DNA from: Euglena gracilis
Lineage: Eukaryota; Euglenida; Euglenophyceae; Euglenales
Reading direction: 5' to 3'
Assembly: GCA_039621445.1 (NCBI GenBank)
Contig: CP154954.1
Span: 10,187,521 to 10,251,520 of the forward strand
DNA: 64,000 nucleotides
Position numbers and translations under genes: made by a program. Below, piece by piece: positions 26,299-37,454 of the stretch. Every line of letters begins with the position of its first letter. Within the stretch, counting starts at the first letter, position 1. Below the pieces are notes generated by a model. The model was not told where the DNA came from, did no database searches, and saw nothing but the letters and a program-made list of their open reading frames with translations.

Positions 26299-27393
26299 GG
26301 GGGGCAGGTAATATTAAAATTAAATATTACTTATTTTCACTTTGTTTTAATCTATCTGGTTATTTCAATTTATTTATTTATTTTATCAATTTATTTATGT
26401 CATATTTTTATGGTTTCTGTGATTTTTTTTAATCAAAAAAAGAAATTACTTGAAAATAGGCTTCAGATACTATAAAAAAATACAGGTCCAGCCCCCCCCC
26501 CCCCCCGAGCACTGCCCCTTCGCCGCGGGGGGGGGGGGGGGGCATGTCACAGGGTCCAGGGGTATAGGGCGGCACACCCAACACGGATAGTGCCGGGCAG
26601 GGGCAAAATGCCACCTTTATGGGAACCTCTTTGTGCTTCTGCTATGGCAGGCACCATGGTCCAAGGCACATTCCCACGTTGCGGGGAGGTACATGTCCCC
26701 ATAGGGTTGAAAGGCCTCCATGGCGGCAATTTCCGAGGTTTTCTTTACATCGCTCTTTTGCTTGCAACCTTGTTTTCCATGCAGGGGGAAATGCCCGATT
26801 CAGGTAGCACTGACCGCTTCCCGGTTATTGGTCCAGGAACAAACGCAATCTTTGCCATTCTCCCAAACAAAATCACTGGAATCGTGGAAATTCGCCGGTG
26901 AAGCGTCCCACGGGCGGCTCCCTCCAGAACATTGATGGTTCAGCGAGGTCAAACTGCACACTGCTGCCCGCAAAGTGGTCAGGGTTGGGTGGGGGGAGGA
27001 GGTCCGATATGGCCCGGAGTAACCCTAGCCCGCGTCGTCAGCCCACCCGAAAAACGCCCCGATTTCGCCCGAATTTTCCGATTTTGCCGTGAAAAAAAAA
27101 ATCCCGGGAAAATTGCGGGTCCCAAGGTGTTCTGAAATAGTTATGGGGTTGTTCCACCCTGCCGATGCCTTACGGGTTCCCCTGAACGGTTGGGAGCCCG
27201 AAAAAAAGGTTGCGCGGTGAAGGAGGTTCACGGTTATCCGTAAACATTCAAAAACAGAAGTTTACGGAGACCTTGAACTTGTTTACGGTTTCCCGCGGAC
27301 TTGTGCTGCTCCCCTCTTGTTTGTGAATGGGACCCGAACCTTGTCTCCAACCACCAGGAGCTGTGGTTATAGCCCTTTTGACCAGACATTAAT

Positions 27394-28637
27394 TTTAGTG
27401 TGGTTCACAAAATACGTGTGAACCACAAATTTTTTTTTGGTGTCCACAGGTGAACCACAAAAAAATTTTTGGTGTCCACATGTGAATCACAATTTTTTTT
27501 TTGGTGTCCACAAGTGAACCACAAAAATTTTTTTGGTGTCCACAAAAAATTTTGTTGCCCACAAATCTTGATTGAGTATCGGAAAAAAATTAAGTTTTAC
27601 AACTAAAAGCGGATTGATCTTGAAAGACCTCAGCCAAATTGTCACCTTGGCTCCGGCTCAAACCATAAATTGTGGCAGCGAATCACACCCCCAGGCTTGT
27701 ATGGGAATCTCGGAGGGGGGGGGTGGGGGACCCCCCTCCAACATCAAATTTTTGGTCACCGAATCTCCTCAGTTTCCGGGTCGAAAAAATCGAAAAAATA
27801 GAAGCAAAGGGGTGTGGGGGGGGGGGTATGGGAGGGGGTCGCTGACCTCTTAACCTTTCAAAAAATTGCTGTAAGTAACCGTAAATTGCAGGGGTGTATT
27901 TTCAAATTATGAAATTTGCAATGCCAGTCTTTTCGGACATCCATTACGTGCAAGTCCCATAAAGAGCTCAACACTATTCAAACCTGGTACCCCCCCAGTT
28001 TCGGAAGGGGGGTCCCCCACCCCTCCTCCTCTGCGGAGGAAAAAAAAATCTTCCGGCGCAAAGCGCCGGGTGTGTATTTTAGGACCCTCTTGAGGCTCAA
28101 TATGAAAATTTGCACTCAAATGCATGGGTTCCGGGCCAAAACCGGGGGGGGGTGGGGGGGGGGCGGCGGGGGGGGGGTCGAAAACACACACATTTTCGGT
28201 TCAAAAAAAGTTCTTCCGGCTCCGGGAAACATCGTTTCGGGCAAAATTTTTTTCGATTTTTTTTCGAATTTTTCGACCTTTTTTCGACCCAAAAATGGCT
28301 AAATCAAAACAGGCCAAAACTGTCAAAATGGCCCAAATTGGCTGAAAAATGGCCGTAACTCGGGCTGGGCGGTGAGTTGCAGGAAATCAAATACCTTTCC
28401 TTTGACTCCCCACCATTTTCGAGAACTTTTGGGGAAATCGATTATTTGACTCAAACGTTTGGTGTCCACATGTGAACCACAAATATTTTTTTGGTGTCCA
28501 CAGGTGAACCACAAAAAAAATTTTGGTGTCCACAGGTGAACCACAAAAAATTTTTTGGTGTCCACACGTGAACCACAAAAAAAATTTTGGTGTCCACAGT
28601 GAACCACAAAATGTCAACCTTGGTGTACCACACTAAA
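27394..28637. mobile_element. Element with inverted ends and subterminal repeats
   Basis: TTTAGTGTGGT on the left and ACCACACTAAA on the right bound 1.24 kb. Next to each end are four or five copies of GTGTCCACAGGTGAACCAC with A/T runs, in the same orientation. Internal sequence has a CGGCGCAAAGCGCCGG hairpin. Subterminal motif arrays are typical of DNA transposons. Confidence 0.5.
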
Positions 28638-29322
28638 TGAATGTCTGCTTTTGACCCAGCCCCCACCCCATATGTCCAATGCAACGTCTGAACATGGTCA
28701 CGGGTTTCCGTAAACTTGCTTTCTGAAATTATTTGTTATCGGTGCATCCCTTCCTAGTGGGGGCTTCTTAGAGGAGATTGAGCATGGAAAAGAAGCGTCT
28801 GCAAAGGAGCGAGTTAACCAAAAAAGTGTAAAGAAGTGTGTCAGGGTGCATCGGGTATGCCCTTTTCGTTTTTTAAGTGCACAACTGCATGACTCCGTGA
28901 CGCCCCTAAGTGCACAACTCCGTGACGTTCTTGAACAGCGCCGAATTCCTATCTGTCTTTAGGCTTCCCTTTTTTTGAAAGACCAATTGCCCGACCAACA
29001 GCTTTTAAAGGTTGGTGACGCTCCGGAGGAGGGGATTTCTTCGTCTGCCCCTGCTGTACGCGTTTTGGTGTGACGCGTGCACCACGTCAAACTCCAGCAG
29101 CCAAACTCACACTCAACACGCAGTTGGCCTGTTCCTTTGTGCATTTGCGCAAAAAAAACGGTGTTCGTGAAAGTCCCGTTTTTTTTTTCGGACCCGAAAA
29201 GCGGCCCCCAAAAGTGCCCCCCCCCCCCCCCCGGGCTCCAGGGGTGGGTAACTTTGGTGGCGGCCGCTGGCCGACCACCCGTGGTTGGGGGGCCACCGTC
29301 CTCTGCTGCCAACCCGCCAAAG

Positions 29323-29461
29323 GACGACGAGCCCCCACGCTTCCTCTACCTTGTCCAGGGCCGGACCTTCGCGGAGCAGTTGCGGTACTCCGACAACGGA
29401 GACGCGCTCTGCCTCACGTGGGGCAGCCCGGTCTCCTTCTGCGTGCACCGGCGTGACTGGC
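29323..29461 (+). CDS. Exon, GT-A transferase
   Basis: After gccaaag the frame reads PRFLYLVQGRTFAEQLRYS then ALCLTWGSPVSFCVHRRDW before gtgaga. The coding signal is very clear. The phase of the join to 29839 is not settled because several donors are possible. Confidence 0.55.
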
Positions 29462-32400
29462 GTGAGAATTATTAACCAGTGATTTGCCAATTGGGGATGG
29501 GGGATGAGATGAGTCCCGGCTTGACCCCCCCCCCTACAGGGGTTTTGGCATCAGTTTAAAGAAAAGCTCATTCTGGTTATCCCACGATGAAGCTACATTG
29601 CTACACAACTTTTTTTTGAGGTTCCTGAATATCCCCACCTGCTTTCAACCAAGGTTGAAGTTGCCTCAGGCAAAAACAGAGCGTAACCCCTTTCCACGAC
29701 CTCCTGCTGCTGACAATTTTGCATGATAGGCATCAGGGCATCCATTCTCCCACTCCAAAGTTTCCATCTTGCCAACCTCTTTTTGGGCACAAATGTCAAT
29801 ACCAGTCCTTTCCAACCTCCCACTTCCTTGCCTGTCAGAAAGCTTGCACCACACATTGTGGTGCCGTTTTACCGGCGTAACACGCCAGCCACCGTGCGGC
29901 CGAACACAACGTGGACGTCAGGGCGCAACGTCCTGTGGCAGATGGCGGTGAAGCTGCCGCGGCGGTACGAGTATTACCGCAGCCGTCCCGCTTCCTGATT
30001 GAAGTTCTCAGAACCATCGGATTCCGCCAAAATATGTCCTCTCATCGAACGTGGGAAAGGAAATTAATGAATCCCCCCTCCCCGAAAACAAATGAATGTA
30101 TCGCTGCCCGGAATCTTTGCTGTGTGACACAAGGAGGGTTTGCTGCACTTTCATCTAAGTGTTTTAGGAATCATGACTGTTGGTTGGAGACCAAGTTGGC
30201 ATCCACAACTTGCTCACAGATCAGCTTTCTTTATGGTGGGGCGGCTCTGTTGTTTTCATCGACGACGATGTTTCCATTTCTGGAACCTCTGATTTCGAGC
30301 GACTGTTGCTGCACTGGCACCCAGGCATGTGCTGTGGTTGTCACACACTCACATTTAAAAGCAACAAAAATATAAAATTCGAATAAATATAAATTTGAAT
30401 ATTTGAATGAAAAATTGAATTGAATTGAATACATATATAAATGGCAGGTCCCAACTACATGGCCCTCCGGAGGGGGGGGGGCATGTAGTTGGATCAGGAG
30501 GGTCCAATTTTTTTTTGCGTTATTGATGGAATAGGGATAAAGTTAGGATTTTGTCCTAACTTTAGGCCTAACTTGTACACCTAACACTAGTCTATAAGTT
30601 CGGCCTTAAATTACACCTGACTCCTAAACGAAAACCCATTCCGCCAATAATCCAAAAATTTTCCCCGACCCCCCTGATCCAATTATATGGACCCCGGGGG
30701 GCATATAGTTTGGACCTGCCGTATATTAATATATAATACAAATACAAATATAAATATAAATATGAGTATAAATATAAATATAATATAAATGTAAATGTAA
30801 ATATAAATATAATATAAATATAAATATAAATATAAATATAAATATAAATATAAATATAAATATAAATATAAATATAATATAAATATAAATATAAATATAG
30901 AATATAAAAAAAAATATAAATACAAATACACATAAAATATGCATAAAAACATAATGTACATATAAAAATAACATAAAAAAAACATAAACATAATTTTGAA
31001 TATTAAATTTGAATAAAAAGGCCTATGCTTTCCTGTGTCGTTGCGTTTGTGTGGGCCCCCCCCCCCCCCCCCCCCCCCCCCGTCACCCCCACCAACGTCC
31101 CCAAAAAAACTTCCCACACCCCCCCAAACCATCACCCCCCAAATTTTTTTTCTCAACATTCTTGTAGCCAACTGCTGGCTGACTGGTGCGATGCAGGGAT
31201 ATTTCCCCTCAATTTCACATTTGACGCGTTCTTTTCTGTTTTCAACGCCCCACACCCCCGACGACGCCTTGCGCCTTGCCGCCTCAGGGGTGTTTCTTCT
31301 TGCATTGAACATTTTGAAGCGCCTTTTAGCACCTTCAGGCACATGCCTGCTATCGGCCCGCCATTGGGGTTCCAGGAGCCGCAGCCCAAGTACCACCATG
31401 GCCGCTGCTGGGAGGGTCGGGTAGGTCACGTGTGACCTTCCTGTGACATTCTTGTGACATTCCTGTGGCATTCCTGTGGCAGGGAATTTCTTAAGCCGGA
31501 GGGCACCCCCCCCCCCTGGACCCCGGGGGGTCCAGCCAGCCAGCAGCTCAAATCCAGCCAGCAGCCCGAATTCGGGCTGGGAGCCCCCCCCCCCGGGGGG
31601 GGGTCGAGTGAAGTAAAGTCGGGTCCAGCCCGGCCGGAGGCCGGGCCAGCCGGCCGCAGGCCGGGCCAGCCAACTAGGCTACCAGCACACCTATCCCTGC
31701 ATTTTTTTTCCTCATCACATGTGCATAAGAATGTGTGGCAGTAAGTAGGCTGTTCCTCCAGTCCTGGCTCTAGCATTGAGTAGGCAAAAATCTTTTAGAA
31801 AATTTTGTTTTTCATCGGTCCAGCCCAGCCCAGCCCAGCCCCCTCCAGCCCCAGACCCGCCCCTCCCCCCAATCACTCTGGGGGGGTCCAGCCAAGCAGC
31901 TCGTTTCCAGCCAGCAGCCTTTTTGCCAGCCGAGGCTGGATCCCCCGGGGGGTCCTTAAGAAATTCTCTGCCTGTGGCATTCCTTGATATTCGTGCAATG
32001 AACCATTTTTTCACACAAATTTCAAGGTGCATGCAATTATTGGTCCATTTTAGGTTTGTGGTGGGTTTCCAGTTATTTGTTGTTTTGTTTGGTGGTGTTT
32101 TTTTTTTTTTCTTAGGCTGCTGGGAAGGATTTCAAGTCATTGTTGTTATACACTGTTTAATATAACATTTTCACTTTTTCAGAAAGGTTGTTGCCCAGAC
32201 TTTCATTCAGTGCGCCGCGGAAAATTTTTTCTTCTGCGCCGTGTGCGCCGCGGCACCGGAAATTTTGTGACCGCGTGCGCCGCGGAAGATTTCTTTTGTG
32301 TGCCGCGTGCGCCGCGGCAGCACCGCGTGCATACAATGTGCGGCGAGAACGTCATTGGTGCGCTGCAGGAACGTCGCTGGTGCGCCGCGGGTGCGTTGTT

Positions 32401-33134
32401 GGTGCGCCGCGGCAGCGTTTCAGGTGCACCGCGGGTGTGCCGTGGCAAAAATTTGTTTGTGCGTCGCGTGCGCTGCGGAAATTTTTTTTGTGCCACGGCA
32501 GACTTCGCCACGGCGCACTAAATGAAAGTCTGTTGTCCCCTGCATTCAAATTTGACAGTTTTCCTAATTGTCAGAACCGAATATGCATAAGTATGTGCTT
32601 TCTTTTTTCCTTGTTGTATTATTTGTTGTAATTTTTTTCGAGAACCCACATAACCTTCCCGTCTGTCCCATTGGTTCTTGACAGGGATGGGAGGATTTTG
32701 CAGTGTCAGAACCTCCAGGCTGGTGCCATGCTCCAAACCCATTCCTTCCCCCACACAATGAGTCGGAGGTGCTCCAAATCACCGCCTTCCACGCCTATGC
32801 GAACGCATTCCATCACGACGTCTTTTTCAACTCCCTAGTATTGTTCGTGCTGGGCATTTCTCAGGGGTTGTGTGTGCGCGCGCGTGTGTGGTGTGTGGTG
32901 TGGGGGTGCAAGCGTGTGTCCATACGTGCGCGCACGTGTGTGCGCGGGCGCGTGGGTGGGATGGGTTGGTGGCTGGGTGGCTGGTGGTGGTTGGTGGTGT
33001 GTGGTGCCAACCACCCATGCTGATGTCTTACCCTGTATTTGCGGGTTCCTCAAATTCGCATTTACTCCCAAGACACACGCACACACACAAACACACACAC
33101 AACCACAGACAGACAGACGCACACACACACACAC

Positions 33135-33208
<74 letters not shown>

Positions 33209-35371
33209 GCGCTCATTGAGCCACATATGTTTGGACGACCCCCACACCCAAGCCTTTGCCCAGCCCGGCTGCGCCGTACTACGATGGGATGGACCACTTC
33301 AGCTGGTGGGCCTCCCAGCTGTACGCATCGTACCTCGCCGCCATTTTCCACCCGAAAGAGGTCTTCGGCTTCCCGCGCGTCGCCAGTGGCAACTGGTTTG
33401 TCGGGAAGTACCCCCAGCAGTGGGACCAGGCTGCGTTTGCAATAAGCGCCATTGAGTGTCAACCTTGTGCGTACCCCTCCTCAGTAGGCCGAGATGGCTT
33501 TTATGTCTAAGATTTCATTTCCGGTCTGATTCTTCAAAAAGGGTTCAGTTGTTTGTTCGATGTTTGTTTCATCGTTCGCGAGGCTTGCTGACCACTATCA
33601 GGCTGAATTTTACGCGATAATATCCAGCGGTGCCGACTCCACCCCGGGGGGGGGGGGGGTGGCTACCTGGGCAGGCACTCCAAGGCACCTAGATCCGACC
33701 CCCCAGGGGGGCACATGGCCAAAGTGCCTGGGCACTTGACCAAGGCACTTCGGCACCGCAGGCACAACCCAATTTTTCAAACTCCAAAAGACCATCCAAA
33801 AAGCACATTTTTACGTAATTTCTGACTTTTGCGCATTTTTCATTTTATTTTACTGCCCTTTTGGTACCAGATATTTTTTAACCAAAATATGCTGTTTTTT
33901 TTTGGAAAGAAATTCAAGCTTATGCCATGCTGGATTTCCTTTCTTGGGTGTGGCAGGGGGGTATATTATTTTTGGGCAGCCGAAGTCCCGGGCCAGGGGG
34001 CGGTATTGGGGGCACAGTCTCGACAAAATGCCGGAAAACAAAAATGATGGAAAACCACTCAGTTTTTCCCATCATTTTTCCCCGTAATTTTTTTAGCCCT
34101 TTTGGAGGAACCACGTTCACTGGTGGTTGACTTTCACACACAGAAGGACAGGGATGTGACATATGGTTTATTTTAGGGGTTGAATTTTTTATTGGAAAAC
34201 CACAAAAAGAAAAAACCCAGAAAAACATTTCGACATCATTTTTTTTTTTTTGGAATTCTGAGCTGCTTTTTCTGCCGAAAATTTTTGAAGCAAGTGGGAA
34301 AATTACCACCATTTTCCGTGAATCCCCATTGTTGTTTTTTTCAAAGTCTAAATTTTCCTTCATTTTCCCCTTCATTTTTCCCGCCTTTTTTGTCCGGACT
34401 CATATTATTATATTATTCATATCATTTCGGGGGGGGGTATATGATTTGGGTGGGACTTACTTTTTGGCCTACAACCAGCAGGCATCCCCCCCTTAGGGCA
34501 CCCCTTCCAGGGGGTTGATCAAATTCAGCCTGCTCGCCATGAGAACATTGCCGGTTTCAAGTTTTGAACCGTCTTTCCACTGGAGGTCAACAAACGGCAA
34601 GCGCTGCTTGACAGAGACCTTGGTGTGATGAACGAGCCCTTTATCCGCGATTGTAAACTGTGGGCATTGCCACGTACCTTGGGATATGTTGCACCTGACC
34701 AAGGATGTCGATTTCACAGGTGTCATCAAAGCACTGAAAACTGGGGAAACGGGGAAACAGAATTGGTAAGTGGAGGAATAAAGTCTGGAAAAGATAAAAA
34801 AAATAACGTCCTAAGCAAATGACGTCCGAAAAAAGAGTGAATGCTCTACCGTTCAGGTAATTTTGAATAGATTGCAGTCTCAAAATATCAAACTATCAAC
34901 CCCTAATCCAAAAGATTGAAAAAAAATCCACAAAAAGGATTAAAAAAACGGTGCAAAAAATGGTTCCCGAATAAACTGTATTTTGGATTGTGTTTTTTTT
35001 GAGGGTGGGGCGGGTGCTTCCCCCCCCTTGTTGTCACCTGCATTGCCGGCCCATCAATTTGGGCCGGCGCCCATTTGGCCCAGCCCCAGGAATGACCCCC
35101 CAGGCCGGAACCTGCTTTCTTCCGGGGGAGGCCCCGCAACGGATCAGCCTCCCGCCCACCAGTGCCCCCAGGCCGCGTCCCCGACGCCACCTTCCGCGGC
35201 CGGCACTGGCGGGGCTTCGAGGTGCGGGCCGTCGCCGCGCAGCGGGGGCCGGGCCCCCCGACCCGGTCCCACGCCGTGCCCCCGGCCACGCTGCGGCGGT
35301 TCCTGACGCTGGACACGCCCTACTGGCGGCGGGTCCGCAGCGTCCGGGAGGAGGCCCTGGGGCCGCTGTGA
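29323..35371 (+). CDS. Putative GT-A glycosyltransferase, 3' part (DDD motif)
   Basis: Seven exon blocks: 29323-29461, 29839-29984, 30220-30328, 31330-31420, 32685-32837, 33253-33457, 35172-35371. From 29984 on every junction is phase-consistent. Key segments in order are PNTTWTSGRNVLW, VVFIDDDVSISG, FRHMPAIGPPLGF, HAYANAFHHDVFFNSL and MDHFSWWASQLYASY. A DDD after a hydrophobic strand is the usual metal and nucleotide-sugar site of GT-A enzymes, and the TTWTxGRN and SWWxSQLY surroundings recall an uncharacterised eukaryotic transferase group; I cannot name the exact family. The product would act in the secretory pathway. The 5' end is not found. The stop is at 35369. Confidence 0.5.
29839..29984 (+). 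CDS. Exon, GT-A transferase, TTWTSGRN segment
   Basis: Acceptor cctgtcag. Reads LAPHIVVPFYRRNTPATV, PNTTWTSGRNVLWQMAVKL and PRRYEYY. If unspliced, the frame would stop at 29996. A gtcccg donor at 29985 gives phase 1, which fits the exon at 30220. Confidence 0.5.
30220..30328 (+). CDS. Exon with DDD metal-site motif
   Basis: After gctcacag the frame reads LWWGGSVVFIDDDVSISG, then FERLLLHWHPG, with donor AT|gtgctg in phase 2. DDD is the expected cation-binding motif of GT-A glycosyltransferases. Confidence 0.55.
30441..30722. mobile_element. Family C inverted-repeat element, copy 1
   Basis: Ends GGCAGGTCCCAACTACATG and the complementary CATATAGTTTGGACCTGCC flank an inner hairpin with ATTGATGGAATAGGG and GGCCTAACTTGTACACC. 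The same hairpin lies in the 54975 element. Confidence 0.6.
30722..30965. repeat. (TAAATA)n microsatellite
   Basis: AAATAT/TAAATA hexamer array with occasional changes; on the minus strand it reads as false (YIYIYI)n protein. Confidence 0.9.
31330..31420 (+). CDS. Exon, GT-A transferase
   Basis: Acceptor gccttttag, donor CGG|gtaggt. The 1-nt start completes the codon from 30328, then 30 codons including TFRHMPAIGPPLGFQEPQPK. A family G element lies 60 nt downstream. Confidence 0.55.
31480..31970. mobile_element. Family G hAT-like element, copy 1
   Basis: Ends CAGGGAATTTCTTAAG and CTTAAGAAATTCTCTG, flanked by CCTGTGG on both sides (7 bp, extendable to 8 depending on the boundary). The inside is rich in CCAGCC repeats, poly-C/G and GGCCGGAGGCCGGGCCAGCC. 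Confidence 0.75.
32215..32515. repeat. GTGCGCCGCGG-rich degenerate repeat
   Basis: More than ten copies of GTGCGCCGCGG or close variants at 20-30 bp spacing; frames in both directions stay open only because of the repeat. It is edged by inverted ACTTTCATT-CAGTGCGCC and GGCGCACTAAATGAAAGT. Confidence 0.55.
32685..32837 (+). CDS. Exon, GT-A transferase
   Basis: Acceptor cttgacag, donor CTA|gtattg, 51 codons in phase 0. Reads PPGWCHAPNPFLPPHNESEV and AFHAYANAFHHDVFFNSL. Confidence 0.65.
33134..33208. repeat. (GA)n microsatellite
   Basis: Pure (GA)n preceded by (CA)n. Confidence 0.95.
33253..33457 (+). CDS. Exon, aromatic-rich GT-A segment
   Basis: After cacccaag the frame reads YYDGMDHFSWWASQLYASYL, then FGFPRVASGNWFVGKYPQQW. 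It enters in phase 0, fitting 32837. The donor is either T|gtcaac at 33458 (phase 1, fits the next exon) or the earlier gtaccc. Confidence 0.6.
33628..33765. repeat. Family D repeat, copy 1
   Basis: Shares GGTGCCGACTCCACCCC, CTGGGCAGGCACTCCAAGGC and the inverted GGCACTTCGGCACC with copies at 45735-45990 and 49812-49960. Confidence 0.5.
35172..35371 (+). CDS. Terminal exon, GT-A transferase
   Basis: Acceptor tgcccccag; the 2-nt start fits a phase-1 donor at 33457. Reads FRGRHWRGFEVRAVAAQRG and LRRFLTLDTPYWRRVRSVR, ending in TGA at 35369-35371. GC3 is almost saturated. The Arg-rich C-terminus has no retention signal I recognise. Confidence 0.55.
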
Positions 35372-35623
35372 CCGCACTGTTTGCCGCGTGCTCTCGTGCC
35401 GCCTCTCACCGCAACAACTTTCTGCCGTATGTCTTTGCGTGCCTTGCCACAGGGGGGGATATCCAAGTTGCATTGTTTGCATTCTTTTTGCATTATGAAA
35501 ATTTTCGCAAACGCGCATATTTTTTTCAATTTTTTTGCATATCCTGCCTTTCCTTTTTTTGGGGGCATTTGTACAGGCAAGTTTCCCCACGTTCAGACAA
35601 CTGGAAATTGCACACCTCACATT

Positions 35624-36086
35624 CAGAGGATTTCTTAAGCCGGAGGGTACCCTACCCTCCCCCCCCCCGGGGGGGGGTCCAGCCAGCCAGCAGCTCAAAT
35701 CCAGCCAGCGGCCCAAATTCAGGCTGGGAGCCCCCCCCGGGGGGGGGGTCGAGTGAAGTAAAGTCGGGTCCAGCCCGGCCGGAGGCCGGGCCAGCCGGCC
35801 GAAGGCAGAGCCAGCCGGTCGCAGGCTGGCCAGCCAACTGGACTGCCCAGGTCACCTATCCGTGCATTTTTTCCCCCCTCACCACAGCTTGCTCCATCAC
35901 AGCCCCCCAGCCTTGATCTAGCTCCATCCACCAAAATGTCGAAATTGACAAATTTTTTAGAAGATTTTGTTTTTTTTTCACCGACCCAGCCCAGCCCACT
36001 CCCCCTCCCGCCCCGCCCCCCCCCCCTCCCCCCCCTACCCTCCCCTCCCCCCCCTACCCCCCTGGGGGTCCTTAAGAAATCCCCTG
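35624..36086. mobile_element. Family G hAT-like element, copy 2
   Basis: Ends CAGAGGATTTCTTAAG and CTTAAGAAATCCCCTG; flanks CTCACATT and CTCACTTT match at 7 of 8 bases. The core matches copy 1 (TCGAGTGAAGTAAAGTCGGG). It sits 250 bp after the stop of the GT-A gene. Confidence 0.75.
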
Positions 36087-36317
36087 CTCACTTTTTTTTG
36101 GACCAATTTCACATTAACAGCATAATGAAGTATAAGTGGATGCAACTGGATGAAAACACATTTTCCTTTGATGTCGCACTCAGGGGAATGTGATATTTTT
36201 GTAAGTCTTCTCCAACAGAAAAGTGTACAGCTCCTAAAGGAAATTATATGACACTTGCTTTTTTTTTACGTTTTTTTCATTCTTTTTGCATTATTTTTTG
36301 CATTTTTTGCCCTTTCT

Positions 36318-36328
36318 GCCCTTTTTTT

Positions 36329-36360
<32 letters not shown>

Positions 36361-36373
36361 TTGCTTTTTTTTG
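36318..36373. repeat. Poly-T tract
   Basis: Over 40 T in two near-continuous runs. Confidence 0.9.
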
Positions 36374-36674
36374 CATTGGATATTTTGAGGAGCCTTGTTG
36401 CATTTTCTTTCCATTTTTGATCAGAGGACACAAGGATGCTCCAGGGGCCGGTGGGCTTCAGAGGAAAGGAAGTTGATTATCTCAACTAGGCTCCCATCTC
36501 CCTCTCCCATCCCGGGAAGTTGGCCTCTGGTCCTCTACTTACCTGCCCCCTTCTCAAGGCACCAGCCTTGTCTAAGGGCCATCCTCTGTTCTCACCCATC
36601 TCTTGAGAGGTCATCTTTTCTAACAAAAAACCTTGAATATTACGACGTCTCATGGTCTTTTGAATTGACCAACC

Positions 36675-36844
36675 TTACCCGCCCCCCCCCCCCCCCGGGC
36701 AATTAACGCCCCCGGGCAATTGACGCCCCCGGACAATTGTCACCCCTGGCTGTGCCGGCCAAATTGTCACCCCGGGAAATTGTCACCCCCCTCCGTGCTG
36801 CCCGATTTGTCACGCGACAATTGCCCGGGGGGGGGGGCGGGTAA
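36675..36844. mobile_element. TA-flanked poly-C inverted-repeat element, 170 bp
   Basis: Left TTACCCG plus poly-C and GGGCAATT; right is the complement, AATTGCCCG plus poly-G and CGGGTAA. Several internal CAATTGTCACCCC units. The ends abut TA on both sides. Confidence 0.6.
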
Positions 36845-37038
36845 TTTCGTAAGATTGATTGGTTTTTTTTTGAATCCTAATGCCTTGCACAAGTTGCACA
36901 ATACCCCCAAAATTGAGTGGCTATCTCTTTCTTCGGCGCAGAGTGGTGTATTTTTTTTTCCAGAGGTTCCCCCCACCCCCCCCGTCCAAGCACCATCCCT
37001 TGGTTCACACCCATCTTTTTCGGCCGGTTCTTTGACAG

Positions 37039-37111
37039 TGGTTGGGAGGGGGGGGCACCAGCCTGGAAACATACCTACAGCCTCGGGGGAGTCTTCGCCC
37101 AGATTGACTTG
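37039..37111 (+). CDS. Exon, unplaced gene
   Basis: Acceptor ctttgacag, donor TTG|gtccca. Reads GWEGGAPAWKHTYSLGGVFA then QIDL. It leaves in phase 0, matching 37256. The family is not recognised. Confidence 0.45.
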
Positions 37112-37255
37112 GTCCCAGCGTCTTGGACTCTGACAAATTTCGTTGCGGCTGTGCCTGCCAGCTTGACGGAAGCCGGCTCCCCCACAGGAGTCCGGGGATG
37201 TCTGTCTCCCCCGACCAGGTCTTCCCATACAGCCCCCCCCCCCGCCACACCCCAG

Positions 37256-37346
37256 GGCCGGCGGATGTTCAATCCGGTGGAGGCCCTCCACCGCCCGGCC
37301 CGCCCCATGCCAGGGCTGGTGTGGCTCAAGCGCCTGTGGGATTATT
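37256..37346 (+). CDS. Exon, unplaced gene
   Basis: Acceptor acaccccag. Reads GRRMFNPVEALHRPARPMPG and LVWLKRLWDY, phase 0 in, donor T|gtgctg in phase 1. It lies 108 nt upstream of a complete family A element. Confidence 0.45.
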
Positions 37347-37365
37347 GTGCTGTGGCTGAAGTGTG

Positions 37366-37446
37366 ACTGGGTGCGACTGGGCGTGTGATTGGGCGTGACT
37401 GGGCGTGTGACTGGGCGTGACTGGGCGTGTGACTGGGTGTGACTGG
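37366..37446. repeat. GTGACTGGGC minisatellite
   Basis: Repeats of GTGACTGGGCGT with 6-bp variation. Confidence 0.7.
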
Positions 37447-37454
37447 GCCCTGAC

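Larger units (their letters stand above)
25046..26315. mobile_element. LTR-like composite element (TRIM-like)
   Basis: Two direct repeats of about 205 bp (25154-25352 and 26096-26298) run from GGGAACCACACC to GCAACTAAGGGG and enclose about 750 bp. A solo copy is at 46409-46613 and a 3' half at 49521-49616. The whole unit here is bounded by TACCCGCCCC and GGGGCAGGTA. No pol or gag coding is visible. Confidence 0.55.
23740..29322. other. Repeat-rich gap between transferase genes
   Basis: A 5.6-kb stretch with a minisatellite, an LTR-like composite element (25046-26315), an open but unplaced block at 26590-26901, and the 27.4-28.6 kb element. No firm exon; the 5' exons of the GT-A gene may be here. 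Confidence 0.4.
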
